Notes: generated by a model not told the origin, from the sequence alone. A DNA stretch of 64,000 nucleotides from Flavobacterium humidisoli (GCF_023272795.1 NZ_CP096829.1:3348001-3412000), one strand, 5' to 3'. Shown: positions 37,442-45,816, numbered from the stretch's first letter. Numbers and translations are program-made.

Positions 37442-38170
37442 ATGAAACTAATCAAACTCGATGCCATAGATTCTACAAATGACTTCTTAAAAGCTTTGTC
37501 AAGTCAGGATGAACTGGAGAATTTTACAACGGTAACAGCTGAAAATCAGACAAAAGGGAAGGGGCAAGTTGGAGGCTTATGGAAGACTGAAGCTGGTAAG
37601 AACTTAACTATGAGTGTCTTGGTGAAAGATTTTTTGTTTAATAATGACAAAGTTTTTAATTTAAGCGTCTTGGTTTCTTTATCGGTAGCAGAGGTTTTAA
37701 AATCGTTAAATATTCCTGATATATGCATAAAATGGCCAAACGACATTCTGTCATACAATAAGAAGTTAGTTGGCATATTAATCGAAAATACCTTAAAAAG
37801 CGATGGCAGAATCGTGTCAGTTGTCGGAATCGGAATTAATGTCAATCAAACCGATTTTGACGAATTGCCAAATGCTTCTTCGTTGGCAGTAATTTCTGGA
37901 AAAACTTTTGACAAAGAAGAATTGGCAATTCTAATCGTTGAAAAACTAAAAGAGAAAATTCAATCTTGGAATACCTCAGCACAAATTTTTTGGGATGATT
38001 ATTTTAATTTTTTATTTAAAAAAGGAATTCCAACTGCATTTAGAGACAATAACAATCAAGATTTTATGGGAATCATTCAAGGCGTTTCTCCAATAGGAAA
38101 ATTGCAGGTTTTGCTAGAAGATGATTCTGTGGTAGAGTTTGAGATTAAAGAGGTTAAAATGCTTTATTGA
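37442..38170 (+). CDS. birA: Biotin--[acetyl-CoA-carboxylase] ligase
   Basis: Attaches biotin to carboxyl-carrier protein. The 242-aa protein is the short, non-repressor form without an N-terminal HTH: it starts at the ligase domain with IDSTNDFLKALSS. The biotinyl-AMP loop appears as KGKGQVGGLWKTEAGKNLTMSVLV, followed by KWPNDILSYNKKLVGILIE and VGIGINVNQTDF. Without the HTH it cannot act as transcriptional repressor, so it is only an enzyme. Confidence 0.94.
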   Translation: MKLIKLDAIDSTNDFLKALSSQDELENFTTVTAENQTKGKGQVGGLWKTEAGKNLTMSVLVKDFLFNNDKVFNLSVLVSLSVAEVLKSLNIPDICIKWPNDILSYNKKLVGILIENTLKSDGRIVSVVGIGINVNQTDFDELPNASSLAVISGKTFDKEELAILIVEKLKEKIQSWNTSAQIFWDDYFNFLFKKGIPTAFRDNNNQDFMGIIQGVSPIGKLQVLLEDDSVVEFEIKEVKMLY

Positions 38171-38211
38171 AAGTTGCAAAGGGACAGAGGGACAAAGTGG
38201 CAAAGGTTTTT

Positions 38212-38239
38212 CGTAGAGACGCACTGCAGTGCGTCTAAC
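38212..38239. repeat. GTAGAGACGCACTGCAGTGC-type palindromic repeat, copy 1
   Basis: CGTAGAGACGCACTGCAGTG followed by CGTCTAAC; the core GACGCACTGCAGTGCGTC is perfectly palindromic. It recurs at 38288, 50930 (two copies, inverted) and 63162. Confidence 0.8.
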
Positions 38240-38287
38240 TAAGGTTCTGAGTTGCTAAGATTCTAAGATTTTTGATAAAGAATTTTC

Positions 38288-38315
38288 CGTAGAGACGCAC
38301 TACACTGCGTCTAAC
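38288..38315. repeat. GTAGAGACGCACTGCAGTGC-type palindromic repeat, copy 2
   Basis: CGTAGAGACGCACTACACTG then CGTCTAAC; one arm differs from copy 1 by two bases. It lies 48 bp after copy 1 with a CTAAG-type repeat between. Confidence 0.75.
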
Positions 38316-38369
38316 ATAAAGTTACCACATAGTTTATCACCTTCAAGAATGATAAATTACAAAAAATAA

Positions 38370-38397
38370 AAAAGTCCAATCGTTAGATTGGACTTTT
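38370..38397. terminator. Terminator between birA and the SRPBCC gene
   Basis: AAAAGTCCAATC (38370-38381) pairs with GATTGGACTTTT (38386-38397), loop gtta. It is close to the SRPBCC gene on the minus strand and can stop both convergent genes. Confidence 0.8.
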
Positions 38398-38427
38398 CAT
38401 TTATAATTCACAATTTACAATTAACCA

Positions 38428-38820
38428 TTATAATTTGTTCATATTGTTTGCTAAAGTTTCAATAAACTTACTGATTGGACCTTTAACCATCATTGCCATC
38501 ATAGCATTGAATTCGCCTTCAAAAAATAACTGAACTGCACTTTCTGAATCAGAAATACTATCAATGTTTGAAGTTAATGTAAATGGAAGTTTATCACTTG
38601 CAGCACCCAAAACGATTTTGTTTGGAGCCTCTTTGTCTTTCATTTTTAATTTGATTTCAGGCATCCCTTTCAATCCAAAAATAAAAGCGTCTTCGCCAGT
38701 CACTTCAAATTTAGCGATATTATCTGGCATTAATTTTTCAAAATTCTTAACATCAGTCAATTGATCAAATAAATCTTGAGCTGATTTCTGAACAGTAACT
38801 TTTGGACTTTCTAAGTTCAT
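38428..38820 (-). CDS. SRPBCC-like small protein
   Basis: A 130-aa cytosolic protein with the START/SRPBCC-like pattern: an N-terminal strand ESPKVTVQKSAQDLFDQLTDVKNFEKLMPDNIAKFEV, central strands, and a C-terminal helix AMMAMMVKGPISKFIETLANNMNKL. No catalytic residues recognised. It lies 143 bp from pyrE on the same strand. Fold call moderate; function unknown. Confidence 0.75.
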   Translation of the reverse strand: MNLESPKVTVQKSAQDLFDQLTDVKNFEKLMPDNIAKFEVTGEDAFIFGLKGMPEIKLKMKDKEAPNKIVLGAASDKLPFTLTSNIDSISDSESAVQLFFEGEFNAMMAMMVKGPISKFIETLANNMNKL

Positions 38821-38840
38821 ATATTTTTATTTTTTTTGTT

Positions 38841-38909
38841 TTTACCGCAAAGCGCGCTAAGGTTTTTTTATATGCTAGGTTTATAAAACACTAAGATCGC
38901 AAAGCGAGA
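38841..38909. repeat. GCAAAG-type dispersed repeat, partial
   Basis: ACCGCAAAGCGCGCTAAGG (from 38844) and CTAAGATCGCAAAGCGAG (from 38891). The left arm matches the elements at 43324 and 45635; the right arm is degenerate. Confidence 0.55.
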
Positions 38910-38963
38910 TTAAATTCCCAAAAAAGAGCGAAGCGATTTTTTTAGAAAATCTAAAATCTAAAA

Positions 38964-39611
38964 TTAATCCTCTTGTCCCCAAGTCGATGGACTTTCATTC
39001 CATTCCAATAGAGTCGATTGCTGATCTTCGGTGATATATTGTTTTTGAACCGCCAAGTCTAATAAATTCTCGTAGTTGCTCAAAGTGAATAAATCAATAT
39101 TAGCTTCTTTAAAATTTTCTTCAGCAACGCCAAAACCATATGTAAAAATTGCGGCCATACCTTTAATGTTTGCACCTTCATTTCTTAAAGCTTCCACAGC
39201 CATCAAACTACTTTTTCCAGTACTAATTAAATCTTCGACAACCACAACATTTTGTCCTTTTTGTAAAAAACCTTCTACTTGGTTTTGTCTGCCGTGTTTT
39301 TTAGGCTCTGGACGCACATATACGAACGGAAGCCCTAAACTTTCGGCAACCAAAATTCCAACTCCAATGGCTCCAGTAGCAACACCAGCGATCACATCAG
39401 GTTTTCCAAATTGTTTTTCGATGTTCTTAGCAAACTCATCACGAACATAGTTTCTGATGCTCGGAAATGAAAGAATTAACCTATTATCGCAATAAATAGG
39501 AGATTTCCAACCAGAAGCCCATGTAAAAGGATTTTCGGGATTCAATTTAATTGCATTTATTTGCAAAAGCAATTCGGCTGTTTTTTCGGCAGTATCTTTA
39601 TTAAAAATCAT
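38964..39611 (-). CDS. pyrE: Orotate phosphoribosyltransferase
   Basis: Transfers PRPP phosphoribose to orotate to give OMP in pyrimidine synthesis. The 215-aa protein starts at the ATG at 39611 (MIFNKDTAEKTAELLLQ); an in-frame ATG at 39644 would cross the divergent promoter and NUDIX start. PRPP-binding motif VVVVEDLISTGKSSLMAVEAL and GVATGAIGVGILVAESLGLPFVYVRPEPKKHG are clear. Its -7 box is only 4 nt before the ATG, which predicts a leaderless mRNA. Confidence 0.95.
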   Translation of the reverse strand: MIFNKDTAEKTAELLLQINAIKLNPENPFTWASGWKSPIYCDNRLILSFPSIRNYVRDEFAKNIEKQFGKPDVIAGVATGAIGVGILVAESLGLPFVYVRPEPKKHGRQNQVEGFLQKGQNVVVVEDLISTGKSSLMAVEALRNEGANIKGMAAIFTYGFGVAEENFKEANIDLFTLSNYENLLDLAVQKQYITEDQQSTLLEWNESPSTWGQED

Positions 39612-39615
39612 AGTA

Positions 39616-39645
39616 CAAATGTATAAAGTTTTTGTAAACGACAAA
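39616..39645 (-). promoter_or_regulatory. pyrE promoter, overlapping the NUDIX gene start
   Basis: On the minus strand TTTG (39645-39642), 18 nt, exact -7 box TACATTTG (39623-39616), then 4 nt before ATG. The whole promoter lies within the first codons of the divergent NUDIX gene, whose ATG (39619) is inside the -7 box. Confidence 0.65.
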
Positions 39646-40269
39646 CCACTTTTTTTGACAAATGAAATCTCGCGCGAAACAGATTTCCAATTGTTCTTGT
39701 TGGAGAGTATTGATATCGAACAGCTTATTATAAAAATTTTTCAAAATAAAATTCAAAAAGCGATTCTATATCATCCCGACGAAAGTGAGATCATGAAAAC
39801 CCTAAAAGCCAAGATTCCGGTAAATAAAGCGGGCGGAGGCTTTGTCTACAATAAGAAAGGCGAAGTCTTGTTCATCTTTAGAAACGGAAAATGGGATCTG
39901 CCAAAAGGCGGAATCGAGAAAGGGGAAGACATTGAAGCGACGGCTATGCGTGAGGTAGAGGAGGAGACGGGAGTAAACCAGCTTCGTATTACGAATAAAC
40001 TTCAAAAAACCTATCATATCTTTAAACGCAACGGAAAATACAAACTCAAAATCACGCATTGGTTCGAAATGCAGTCTGATTTTGAAGGAACTCCTCACGG
40101 ACAAATCGAGGAAGGAATCGAAAAAGTCGCCTGGTTAAACCCAGAACAAATCAAAGAAGCGCTTAAAAACTCATACGAGAATATCAAATTGTTGTTTGAA
40201 GAAGAAAAAATTCCAACGGAAAAAATTGAACCACCTGTAGCTTATCGATCGGCTCCAAATTCGAAATAA
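39619..40269 (+). CDS. NUDIX hydrolase
   Basis: A 216-aa protein hydrolysing a nucleoside-diphosphate-linked substrate. The Nudix box GGIEKGEDIEATAMREVEEE (about residues 96-117, followed by TG) has the catalytic REVEEE. The N-terminal 60 residues are a separate small domain typical of flavobacterial relatives. Substrate unknown. Its start is 8 bp from the divergent pyrE start, so the two may be co-regulated. Ends in a long-stem terminator at 40291-40343. Confidence 0.88.
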   Translation: MYKVFVNDKPLFLTNEISRETDFQLFLLESIDIEQLIIKIFQNKIQKAILYHPDESEIMKTLKAKIPVNKAGGGFVYNKKGEVLFIFRNGKWDLPKGGIEKGEDIEATAMREVEEETGVNQLRITNKLQKTYHIFKRNGKYKLKITHWFEMQSDFEGTPHGQIEEGIEKVAWLNPEQIKEALKNSYENIKLLFEEEKIPTEKIEPPVAYRSAPNSK

Positions 40270-40290
40270 TTAAATATTTGGGCGTGCCAC

Positions 40291-40343
40291 CAATTAAAAA
40301 AAGACACAATAAACTTTGCGTTCATTGGGTCTTTTTTTAATTG
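40291..40343 (+). terminator. Terminator of the NUDIX gene
   Basis: CAATTAAAAAAAGAC (40291-40305) pairs with GTCTTTTTTTAATTG (40329-40343), extended by CAAT/ATTG with one mismatch. It directly abuts a structured repeat that starts at 40343. Confidence 0.65.
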
Positions 40344-40392
40344 CTGTCGGGCTATCCGCGCTACTTCGGTAGCTTGCTTCTATCCCTCACGC
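40343..40392. repeat. Structured repeat, copy with GCTAC/GTAGC apical hairpin
   Basis: Read on the minus strand it has GATAGAAGC (40383-40375), an apical stem GCTAC-cgaa-GTAGC, then GCGGATAGC (40359-40351). The outer motifs match the elements at 48968 and 60999, whose apical hairpin is entirely different. Confidence 0.65.
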
Positions 40393-40417
40393 GAGAGCAA
40401 ACAATATCATTTAGTGA

Positions 40418-41158
40418 TTAAGAATTACCATTTAAGTTAGTTAAAAGATTATTCTCATTAAAAGTAGCAGTAATTATTTGACCATTTTTTTCAGCTTTCA
40501 CTTCATTTCCATTAGAAGTCAATTCAAAACCTTTTTGAGAAAGATAATTTGAAAAAGCATTCTTGTGATTTTGAATTTCAAACGTCGAAATCAATTCTGG
40601 AAAAACAGTCAAAATTCTAGAAAATTCCTCGCTTTCAGTCTTATCAATTGCATCATCTTTTATTGTAACAACCATTGTTCCTTGACCGTAATTTCCAAGA
40701 TAATAACCGCTTAAATTAAACATCGTAGTAGCAACCATTCCAATAAGATGTAAATCATTAGGAACAGCGTCAAATTTTCCAACGCTTAATAACTCTATAT
40801 TGTTTTCTTCTCCATATTTCTTTAATGAAAGTGCTTGCTGCATAACAGATTCTGCATAACCGCCCGCTTTATTTTCCCAAAGCCAAAGCCAAGTTTCTGA
40901 CGAATGCGAAAATGAACCCAAAACCTGCATCGGAAAAGTAAGATCATCACCAAAAGTGATTTCTTCTTTATTCATATCAACATTCCAAGAAAGACCACCA
41001 GTTATCTCAAATAGATTTCTTTGTTTTTCTAAAGCAAGAGCTCCAAATTTTTCTAAAAAATCATTTTCAGATGTGAAGTGTATGGTATTGTTTGATTGAT
41101 TAGTTGTTGATTCTATATTTTCTTCTTTCTTTTTAAAAAGATTATTGAATAGCCCCAT
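40418..41158 (-). CDS. DUF6882-like protein
   Basis: A 246-aa protein with no signal peptide. It contains the motif SSETWLWLWENKAGGYAESV, tryptophan-rich as in the DUF6882 family, and a conserved hydrophobic core FNLSGYYLGNYGQGTMVV. The N-terminus MGLFNNLFKKKEEN is Lys/Glu-rich. Role unknown. It stands alone, flanked by repeats. Confidence 0.6.
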   Translation of the reverse strand: MGLFNNLFKKKEENIESTTNQSNNTIHFTSENDFLEKFGALALEKQRNLFEITGGLSWNVDMNKEEITFGDDLTFPMQVLGSFSHSSETWLWLWENKAGGYAESVMQQALSLKKYGEENNIELLSVGKFDAVPNDLHLIGMVATTMFNLSGYYLGNYGQGTMVVTIKDDAIDKTESEEFSRILTVFPELISTFEIQNHKNAFSNYLSQKGFELTSNGNEVKAEKNGQIITATFNENNLLTNLNGNS

Positions 41159-41282
41159 TTCTTTATGATTTTTAGAGTTTTAAATTGATGATTTCAAATA
41201 TATAACTTTTAGGATAAGTCGGAAAAAAGTTAATTAAATTTATACTTGCTTTGTGAATTTTGAACTTTGCAATTGAAAAACT

Positions 41283-41437
41283 CATTCCGTAGGAATGTTT
41301 CATCGGTAGAAAAAAAATGAATTACAGTTATACGTTCCTTAGGAACGTTTGATTAACGGAGTAATTATGTCCATAAACAGGTGTCCTGTCAGGACACAAT
41401 ACATAATGATATTATTTTTTCTATCGATGAGATGTCC
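41283..41437. repeat. Multi-hairpin palindromic element
   Basis: Three short perfect palindromes lie in a row: CATTCCGTAGGAATG (41283-41297), CGTTCCTTAGGAACG (41333-41347) and GTGTCCTGTCAGGACAC (41381-41397). They are flanked by an outer inverted pair, CATCGGTAGAAAAAA (41300) and TTTTTTCTATCGATG (about 41415-41429). It fills most of the 349-bp gap 41159-41507. Small ORFs here have no support. Confidence 0.65.
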
Positions 41438-41507
41438 GTATTCTGTCACAAACGTTTCTCGCTTTGCGATATGGGACTTTTTAAAGACCACATCAAATCA
41501 AAAAAAT

Positions 41508-43235
41508 CTACAAAACACGATAAACAGGATACTGCATATGAGCCTTTTCATAATAAACTGAATGTTTGTAAATCCAGTCCAATTGAGCTTCAGAATTTTT
41601 AGCAAATTCGCGGTCGTTTTGTTTTTTAGTTTCTAATGCTGCTTTTAGAGCTGGGTTTGCTTTTAAGAGATTCGCCGCAGTATCTTCAAAAATATATTCT
41701 GAGTAATGTTCTTTTTGCTGTAAAATAGGATCGAAGAAATTCCAATTAAAAAAAGAATCAATACCTTCTGGTTCAAAAACTTCTAGAAGATATTTTACAC
41801 CTTTTTGAGTTGTTGGAACTAGGTAATCTCCTTTGGCGAAAGCCATTTTAACTATTTTAGAAGTTACGGTTGTGTTTCTGTGTAAATAATGCCCTTCGTA
41901 AGCAGACGGAACGGTTTTAAAATCTGAAATTCTGTAGCTTTCAACTTCTATAATTGTATCGTTTTTAATTTGCTTAAACGAGATATTATTGTTTTTCAAA
42001 AGGTCAATAATATTCCAATAACCACGCGGAATGATATAAGCAGACGGAATAACAACATCTTTTACCGATTTGAATTCTTTGATATACGGAACATCTTTTT
42101 GGTATGGTTTGGTTCTGTCATAATACAAACGATTTCCTGTTGTAGCTTCGCTTTTTTTGTAACCTGCTTCATAACCCAAAAACGAAAAAGTGGTCGCTTT
42201 TGTGCTATCCAGTTCCCATTTTAGAGTGTACGATTTTTTAGGCTGATATTGTTCTAAATTCTTTGCTCTTAAATCTTTTATCTTTTGATAATTCGCATCG
42301 GTAAAATCCAAAGTCGATTTCATGTATTCGTAAGTCATTTTTACACGTTCTGCGTATTTTTTCAGCATGTGTGTTTCCACCACAAAACCAATCGTATTAA
42401 ATAGGGAAGTGTAACCCGTTGTGTATCGCGGACTATCGACAAACTGCCCAAAACCTTTGTCTGGAGTATCTTTAAACGAATCGACATAAGGCGTAGTTTC
42501 GATTTTCTTTTTCTGAAGATCTTTGACCAAAGCCGGCATCATTTCGTTATTCATAAAATCGCCCAAAACAGTTCCGAGTTTATTGTGCTGTGTCATAATG
42601 TACGTCAATTTGTATTGATAATCAGAGCCGTTACTTACGTGATTGTCAATAAAAACATCGGCATTTATCTTTTGAAAAATCTCGACAAAACTTTTAGTGT
42701 TTCTTGTGTCAGATTTCATCATATCGCGATTCAAATCGTAGTTTCTCGCATTTCCTCTGAAACCATAAATTTCTGGTCCGTCTTGATTGGCTCGTGTTGT
42801 AGAATTTCTATTTAACGCTCCGCCAATATTATAAACTGGAATGGTCACTAAAACCGTATTTTTAGGCGCTTTCAGTTTGCCTATTGCCAAATCTCTGTAG
42901 AATTGCATGGTTGCATCGATTCCGTCAGGTTCGCCTGCGTGGATTCCGTTATTCACAAATAAAACGGCTTTGGTTTTCTGTATTTTGTCAAAATCAAATT
43001 CTTTGTCAGCATTGAAGGTAATCATGTGCAAAGGTTCTCCAGAATCGGTTAGTCCCATTTCTTTCATTTGAATCGTTGGAAAATCGGCAGCAAGCATTTT
43101 AAAATAAGCTATAGTTTCTTGATAAGTTGCCGATTGGTTTCCGTTTCCTTTCTCAAAAAAAGTATCGTATTTTTTATTGTTTTGAGCGAAAAGGGTAATG
43201 GTGAAAAGTGAAATGAAAAAAGTAAAAAGTTTCAT
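41508..43235 (-). CDS. M14-family zinc carboxypeptidase, secreted
   Basis: A 575-aa peptidase with signal peptide MKLFTFFISLFTITLFAQ. The M14 Zn-binding motif is HAGEPDG (HxxE, near residue 98), with the third ligand in DVFIDNHVSNGSDYQ. RNYDLNRDMMK is the conserved substrate-binding Asn-Arg region. A C-terminal beta-rich domain of about 200 residues follows. Probably periplasmic or secreted and digests peptides. It is divergent from the DEAD-box gene across a repeat. Confidence 0.88.
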   Translation of the reverse strand: MKLFTFFISLFTITLFAQNNKKYDTFFEKGNGNQSATYQETIAYFKMLAADFPTIQMKEMGLTDSGEPLHMITFNADKEFDFDKIQKTKAVLFVNNGIHAGEPDGIDATMQFYRDLAIGKLKAPKNTVLVTIPVYNIGGALNRNSTTRANQDGPEIYGFRGNARNYDLNRDMMKSDTRNTKSFVEIFQKINADVFIDNHVSNGSDYQYKLTYIMTQHNKLGTVLGDFMNNEMMPALVKDLQKKKIETTPYVDSFKDTPDKGFGQFVDSPRYTTGYTSLFNTIGFVVETHMLKKYAERVKMTYEYMKSTLDFTDANYQKIKDLRAKNLEQYQPKKSYTLKWELDSTKATTFSFLGYEAGYKKSEATTGNRLYYDRTKPYQKDVPYIKEFKSVKDVVIPSAYIIPRGYWNIIDLLKNNNISFKQIKNDTIIEVESYRISDFKTVPSAYEGHYLHRNTTVTSKIVKMAFAKGDYLVPTTQKGVKYLLEVFEPEGIDSFFNWNFFDPILQQKEHYSEYIFEDTAANLLKANPALKAALETKKQNDREFAKNSEAQLDWIYKHSVYYEKAHMQYPVYRVL

Positions 43236-43323
43236 GTTTTGATTTTTTAATAGGAATCAAATATATAGTTTTTTATTTGTTTAAAAGTTTCAAGTTTCAG
43301 GTTTCAAGTTGATATGCTTTGTG

Positions 43324-43450
43324 TTTTTTTACCGCAAAGCACGCAAGGTTTTTTATATATGGATTTTATAAAAACGTAAAGTTCGCAAAGCTTTGAACTT
43401 AAACTTTGTGAGCTTTGTGTAAACCTTTGCGTGCTTTGCGGTTAAAAAAC
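43324..43450. repeat. GCAAAG-type element, complete copy
   Basis: The left arm TTTTTTACCGCAAAGCACGC (43324) and the right arm GCGTGCTTTGCGGTTAAAAA (43430-43449) are complementary over more than 20 bp. Internal CAAAGTTCGCAAAG-type units are present. Its right end carries the -33 box of the downstream helicase gene. Confidence 0.75.
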
Positions 43451-43464
43451 TTTCCCTACTTTTG
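43435..43464 (+). promoter_or_regulatory. Promoter of the DEAD-box helicase gene
   Basis: TTTG (43435-43438), 18 nt, exact -7 box TACTTTTG (43457-43464), then 4 nt to the ATG at 43469. The -33 TTTG is part of the repeat arm. The geometry is identical to pyrE. Confidence 0.65.
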
Positions 43465-43468
43465 CAAA

Positions 43469-44833
43469 ATGAATAAAAAACACCATTCCAACGATATACT
43501 TTCGAATTTAGGGGTTAAAAGTCTAAACGAAATGCAGGAAATGGCACATGATGCCATTTTAAACGAAAACAATACTTTATTACTTTCTCCAACAGGATCT
43601 GGAAAAACATTGGCTTTCCTGCTTCCAATATTAGAATTGTTACAGCCAGAAGTGTTGTCTGTTCAGTGTTTGATTTTGGTTCCATCACGCGAATTGGGAC
43701 TTCAAATTGAACAGGTTTGGAAAAAAATGGGAACGCAATACAAAGTTAATATTTGTTACGGTGGACATTCAATAGAAACTGAAATCAAGAATTTAAGCAA
43801 TCCGCCAGCGGTTTTAATTGGAACGCCTGGAAGAATCGCTGATCATATTGAAAGAGAAACTTTTAGAACAGATAAAATTCAAACTTTAATTTTGGATGAA
43901 TTTGATAAATCGCTTCAATTAGGATTTCACGAACAGATGTCTTTTATCATCGGAAGGTTATCTAAAGTAAATAAAAGAGTTTTGGTTTCGGCGACGTCTG
44001 ATATTGAAATTCCGAAATATACACGAGTGGTAAATCCGGTTGTTTTGGATTTTATTCCAGAGGAGGAAGAGAAAGCAAATCTTTCGATGAAAATGGTGAT
44101 TTCGTCAGCAAAAGATAAACTGCAAAGTTTATTCAATTTGATTTGCTCTTTAAAATCAGAATCGGCAATTATTTTCTGTAATCATCGTGATGCTGCTGAA
44201 CGCATTAGTGACACCTTAAACGAAAAAGGGATCTATTCGGTGTATTATCATGGCGGAATGGATCAGGAAGAACGTGAGCGCGCCTTAATTCAGTTTCGAA
44301 ACGGAAGTGTTACATATTTAGTGACAACCGATTTGGCAGCGAGAGGTTTGGATATTCCAGAAATGAAGCATGTTATTCATTATCATCTGCCTTTAAAAGA
44401 AGACGAGTTTACACATCGTAACGGTCGTACAGCGCGTATGCAGGCGACGGGAACGGCGTATATTATCATTCACGAAAGTGAAAAAAAGTTAGATTACATT
44501 GATTATGAAATGGAGGTTTTGGATGTTGAAGGTAAAGTTTCGTTGCCAAACCCACCTCAATTTCAAACGATTTATATCAGCGGTGGAAAGAAAACCAAAC
44601 TGAATAAATTTGATATTGTTGGATTCTTTTCGCAAAAGGGAAAACTAGAAAAAGACGATTTAGGTTTGATTGAAGTAAAAGATTTTGTTTCGTTTGCGGC
44701 GGTAAAATACAATAAAGTAAAAGATCTTCTGAAGAATATTAAGGATGAAAAAATGAAAGGGAAGAAGTTTAAAATAGAAGTCGCCCGAAATGTGATCAAG
44801 AAAGAAGAAGAGGAGAAGAGAGGGAAATATTGA
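43469..44833 (+). CDS. DEAD-box RNA helicase
   Basis: A 454-aa SF2 helicase. I chose the ATG at 43469 (MNKKHHSNDIL), since the frame upstream is repeat and promoter DNA. Motifs: Walker A SPTGSGKTLAF, GTPGRI, motif II as DEFD (a variant of DEAD), SAT, then FCNHRDAAERI and HRNGRTAR in the second domain. The C-terminus has a charged extension of about 90 residues. DEFD is seen in other bacterial helicases. Function in RNA metabolism is inferred. Confidence 0.9.
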   Translation: MNKKHHSNDILSNLGVKSLNEMQEMAHDAILNENNTLLLSPTGSGKTLAFLLPILELLQPEVLSVQCLILVPSRELGLQIEQVWKKMGTQYKVNICYGGHSIETEIKNLSNPPAVLIGTPGRIADHIERETFRTDKIQTLILDEFDKSLQLGFHEQMSFIIGRLSKVNKRVLVSATSDIEIPKYTRVVNPVVLDFIPEEEEKANLSMKMVISSAKDKLQSLFNLICSLKSESAIIFCNHRDAAERISDTLNEKGIYSVYYHGGMDQEERERALIQFRNGSVTYLVTTDLAARGLDIPEMKHVIHYHLPLKEDEFTHRNGRTARMQATGTAYIIIHESEKKLDYIDYEMEVLDVEGKVSLPNPPQFQTIYISGGKKTKLNKFDIVGFFSQKGKLEKDDLGLIEVKDFVSFAAVKYNKVKDLLKNIKDEKMKGKKFKIEVARNVIKKEEEEKRGKY

Positions 44834-45059
44834 TTTTAGGTAATTAGAGGAAAGAAGCAAGATGTAAGATGCAAGAAGCAAGATGTAGATATGAAGATTG
44901 GAATTTTAAGTTTTAAAATTTATTTCCTTGTATTTCAATAGTTTAGGATTGTGTGGCTAAGTTTTACAATTTTATGTTAAAAAAATAACGAATTGATAGG
45001 TGTTTTTTCAATATTTCTGTGTTTTTTTGTGTTCGTAAAATTGTAACCCCAAATACTAT

Positions 45060-45503
45060 ATGAAAAAGATTATTACTCTTGCCGCATTGTTTTTTACTTT
45101 TGTTTCGTTTGCACAGGTTAAGGTTCTAGAAACGGTTCCTGTAGAAAAATTAGGAAAAGTAAATAACAACTACATTCAGAAAATTGGTGACGAATACACT
45201 GTGTATTACACTATTGTTCAAAGTGATGACGATTCGACTTTGAGAAAATTTTCATTCAAGAACATCGATAATGCTTATAACTCTTTATACAACATTATCA
45301 TGGGCGGATTTACAGCTTCTCCGTTGTACGATATCAAATTAGAGTTACCTAACAACTACATTTGGTTGCACTACACAGGAAATGTAGTTCCAGACAAAGC
45401 TACAGTTCAGTTTATGGTTTCTGGTAAAGAAAGAGACGCAGCAACAAACAACGTTTCTGAGCCATTCGTAAAAGACCAAATCAATAAATTATTCCAAAAG
45501 TAA
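45060..45503 (+). CDS. Hypothetical secreted protein
   Basis: A 147-aa protein with signal peptide MKKIITLAALFFTFVSFAQ. The mature 128 residues include NNYIQKIGDEYTVYYTIVQSDDDS and a predicted mixed alpha/beta fold; no known motif. It is followed by a strong terminator and stands alone. Conserved hypothetical in Flavobacterium in my judgement, but not recognised as a named family. Confidence 0.75.
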   Translation: MKKIITLAALFFTFVSFAQVKVLETVPVEKLGKVNNNYIQKIGDEYTVYYTIVQSDDDSTLRKFSFKNIDNAYNSLYNIIMGGFTASPLYDIKLELPNNYIWLHYTGNVVPDKATVQFMVSGKERDAATNNVSEPFVKDQINKLFQK

Positions 45504-45567
45504 TTTTTAAGGTTCAAAGGCTCAAAGTTTCTAAGGAACAAAGTTTTTAACCTTTATCTATAATTAT

Positions 45568-45597
45568 AAAAAGCTGTTCTAATCGAACAGCTTTTTT
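45568..45597 (+). terminator. Terminator of the 45060 gene
   Basis: AAAAAGCTGTTC (45568-45579) pairs with GAACAGCTTTTT (45585-45596), loop taatc, followed by T run. Confidence 0.8.
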
Positions 45598-45634
45598 TTG
45601 TTTCAAGTTTAAGGTTGATACACTTTGTCTTTAA

Positions 45635-45756
45635 TTTTAACGCAAAGCTCGCTAAGTTTTTTTATTTAAAGGCTTTTAAAAGTACAAAGTTCGCAAAGCT
45701 TTGTGAATAAAACTTTGTGAACTTTGCGTAAATCTTTTTGTGTTTTGCGGTTAAAT
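45635..45756. repeat. GCAAAG-type element, copy at 45.7 kb
   Basis: Left arm AACGCAAAGCTCGCTAAG (45639), internal AGTTCGCAAAGCTTTGTGAA, right arm GTGTTTTGCGGTTAAA (to 45756). Similar in size and order to 43324-43450. A CTTAGAATCTTAG-type repeat follows (45780-45812). Confidence 0.7.
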
Positions 45757-45816
45757 AGTGAGTATTCTAAAAAAAAAACTTAGAATCTTAGCATCTCAGA
45801 ACCTTAGCAACTTTAT

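Noticed and set aside
38212..38315. Two close repeats as a CRISPR array
   Set aside because: Only two units, palindromic and imperfect, with no Cas genes; the same unit occurs singly elsewhere.
41349..41602. Two overlapping ORFs of about 70 residues
   Set aside because: They run through the multi-palindrome repeat and the 3' end of the M14 gene; no family resemblance and no start signal.
43415..43468. Upstream start for the DEAD-box helicase at 43415
   Set aside because: The 18 extra codons are repeat and promoter DNA with an exact -7 box; MNKKHHSND from 43469 is preferred.
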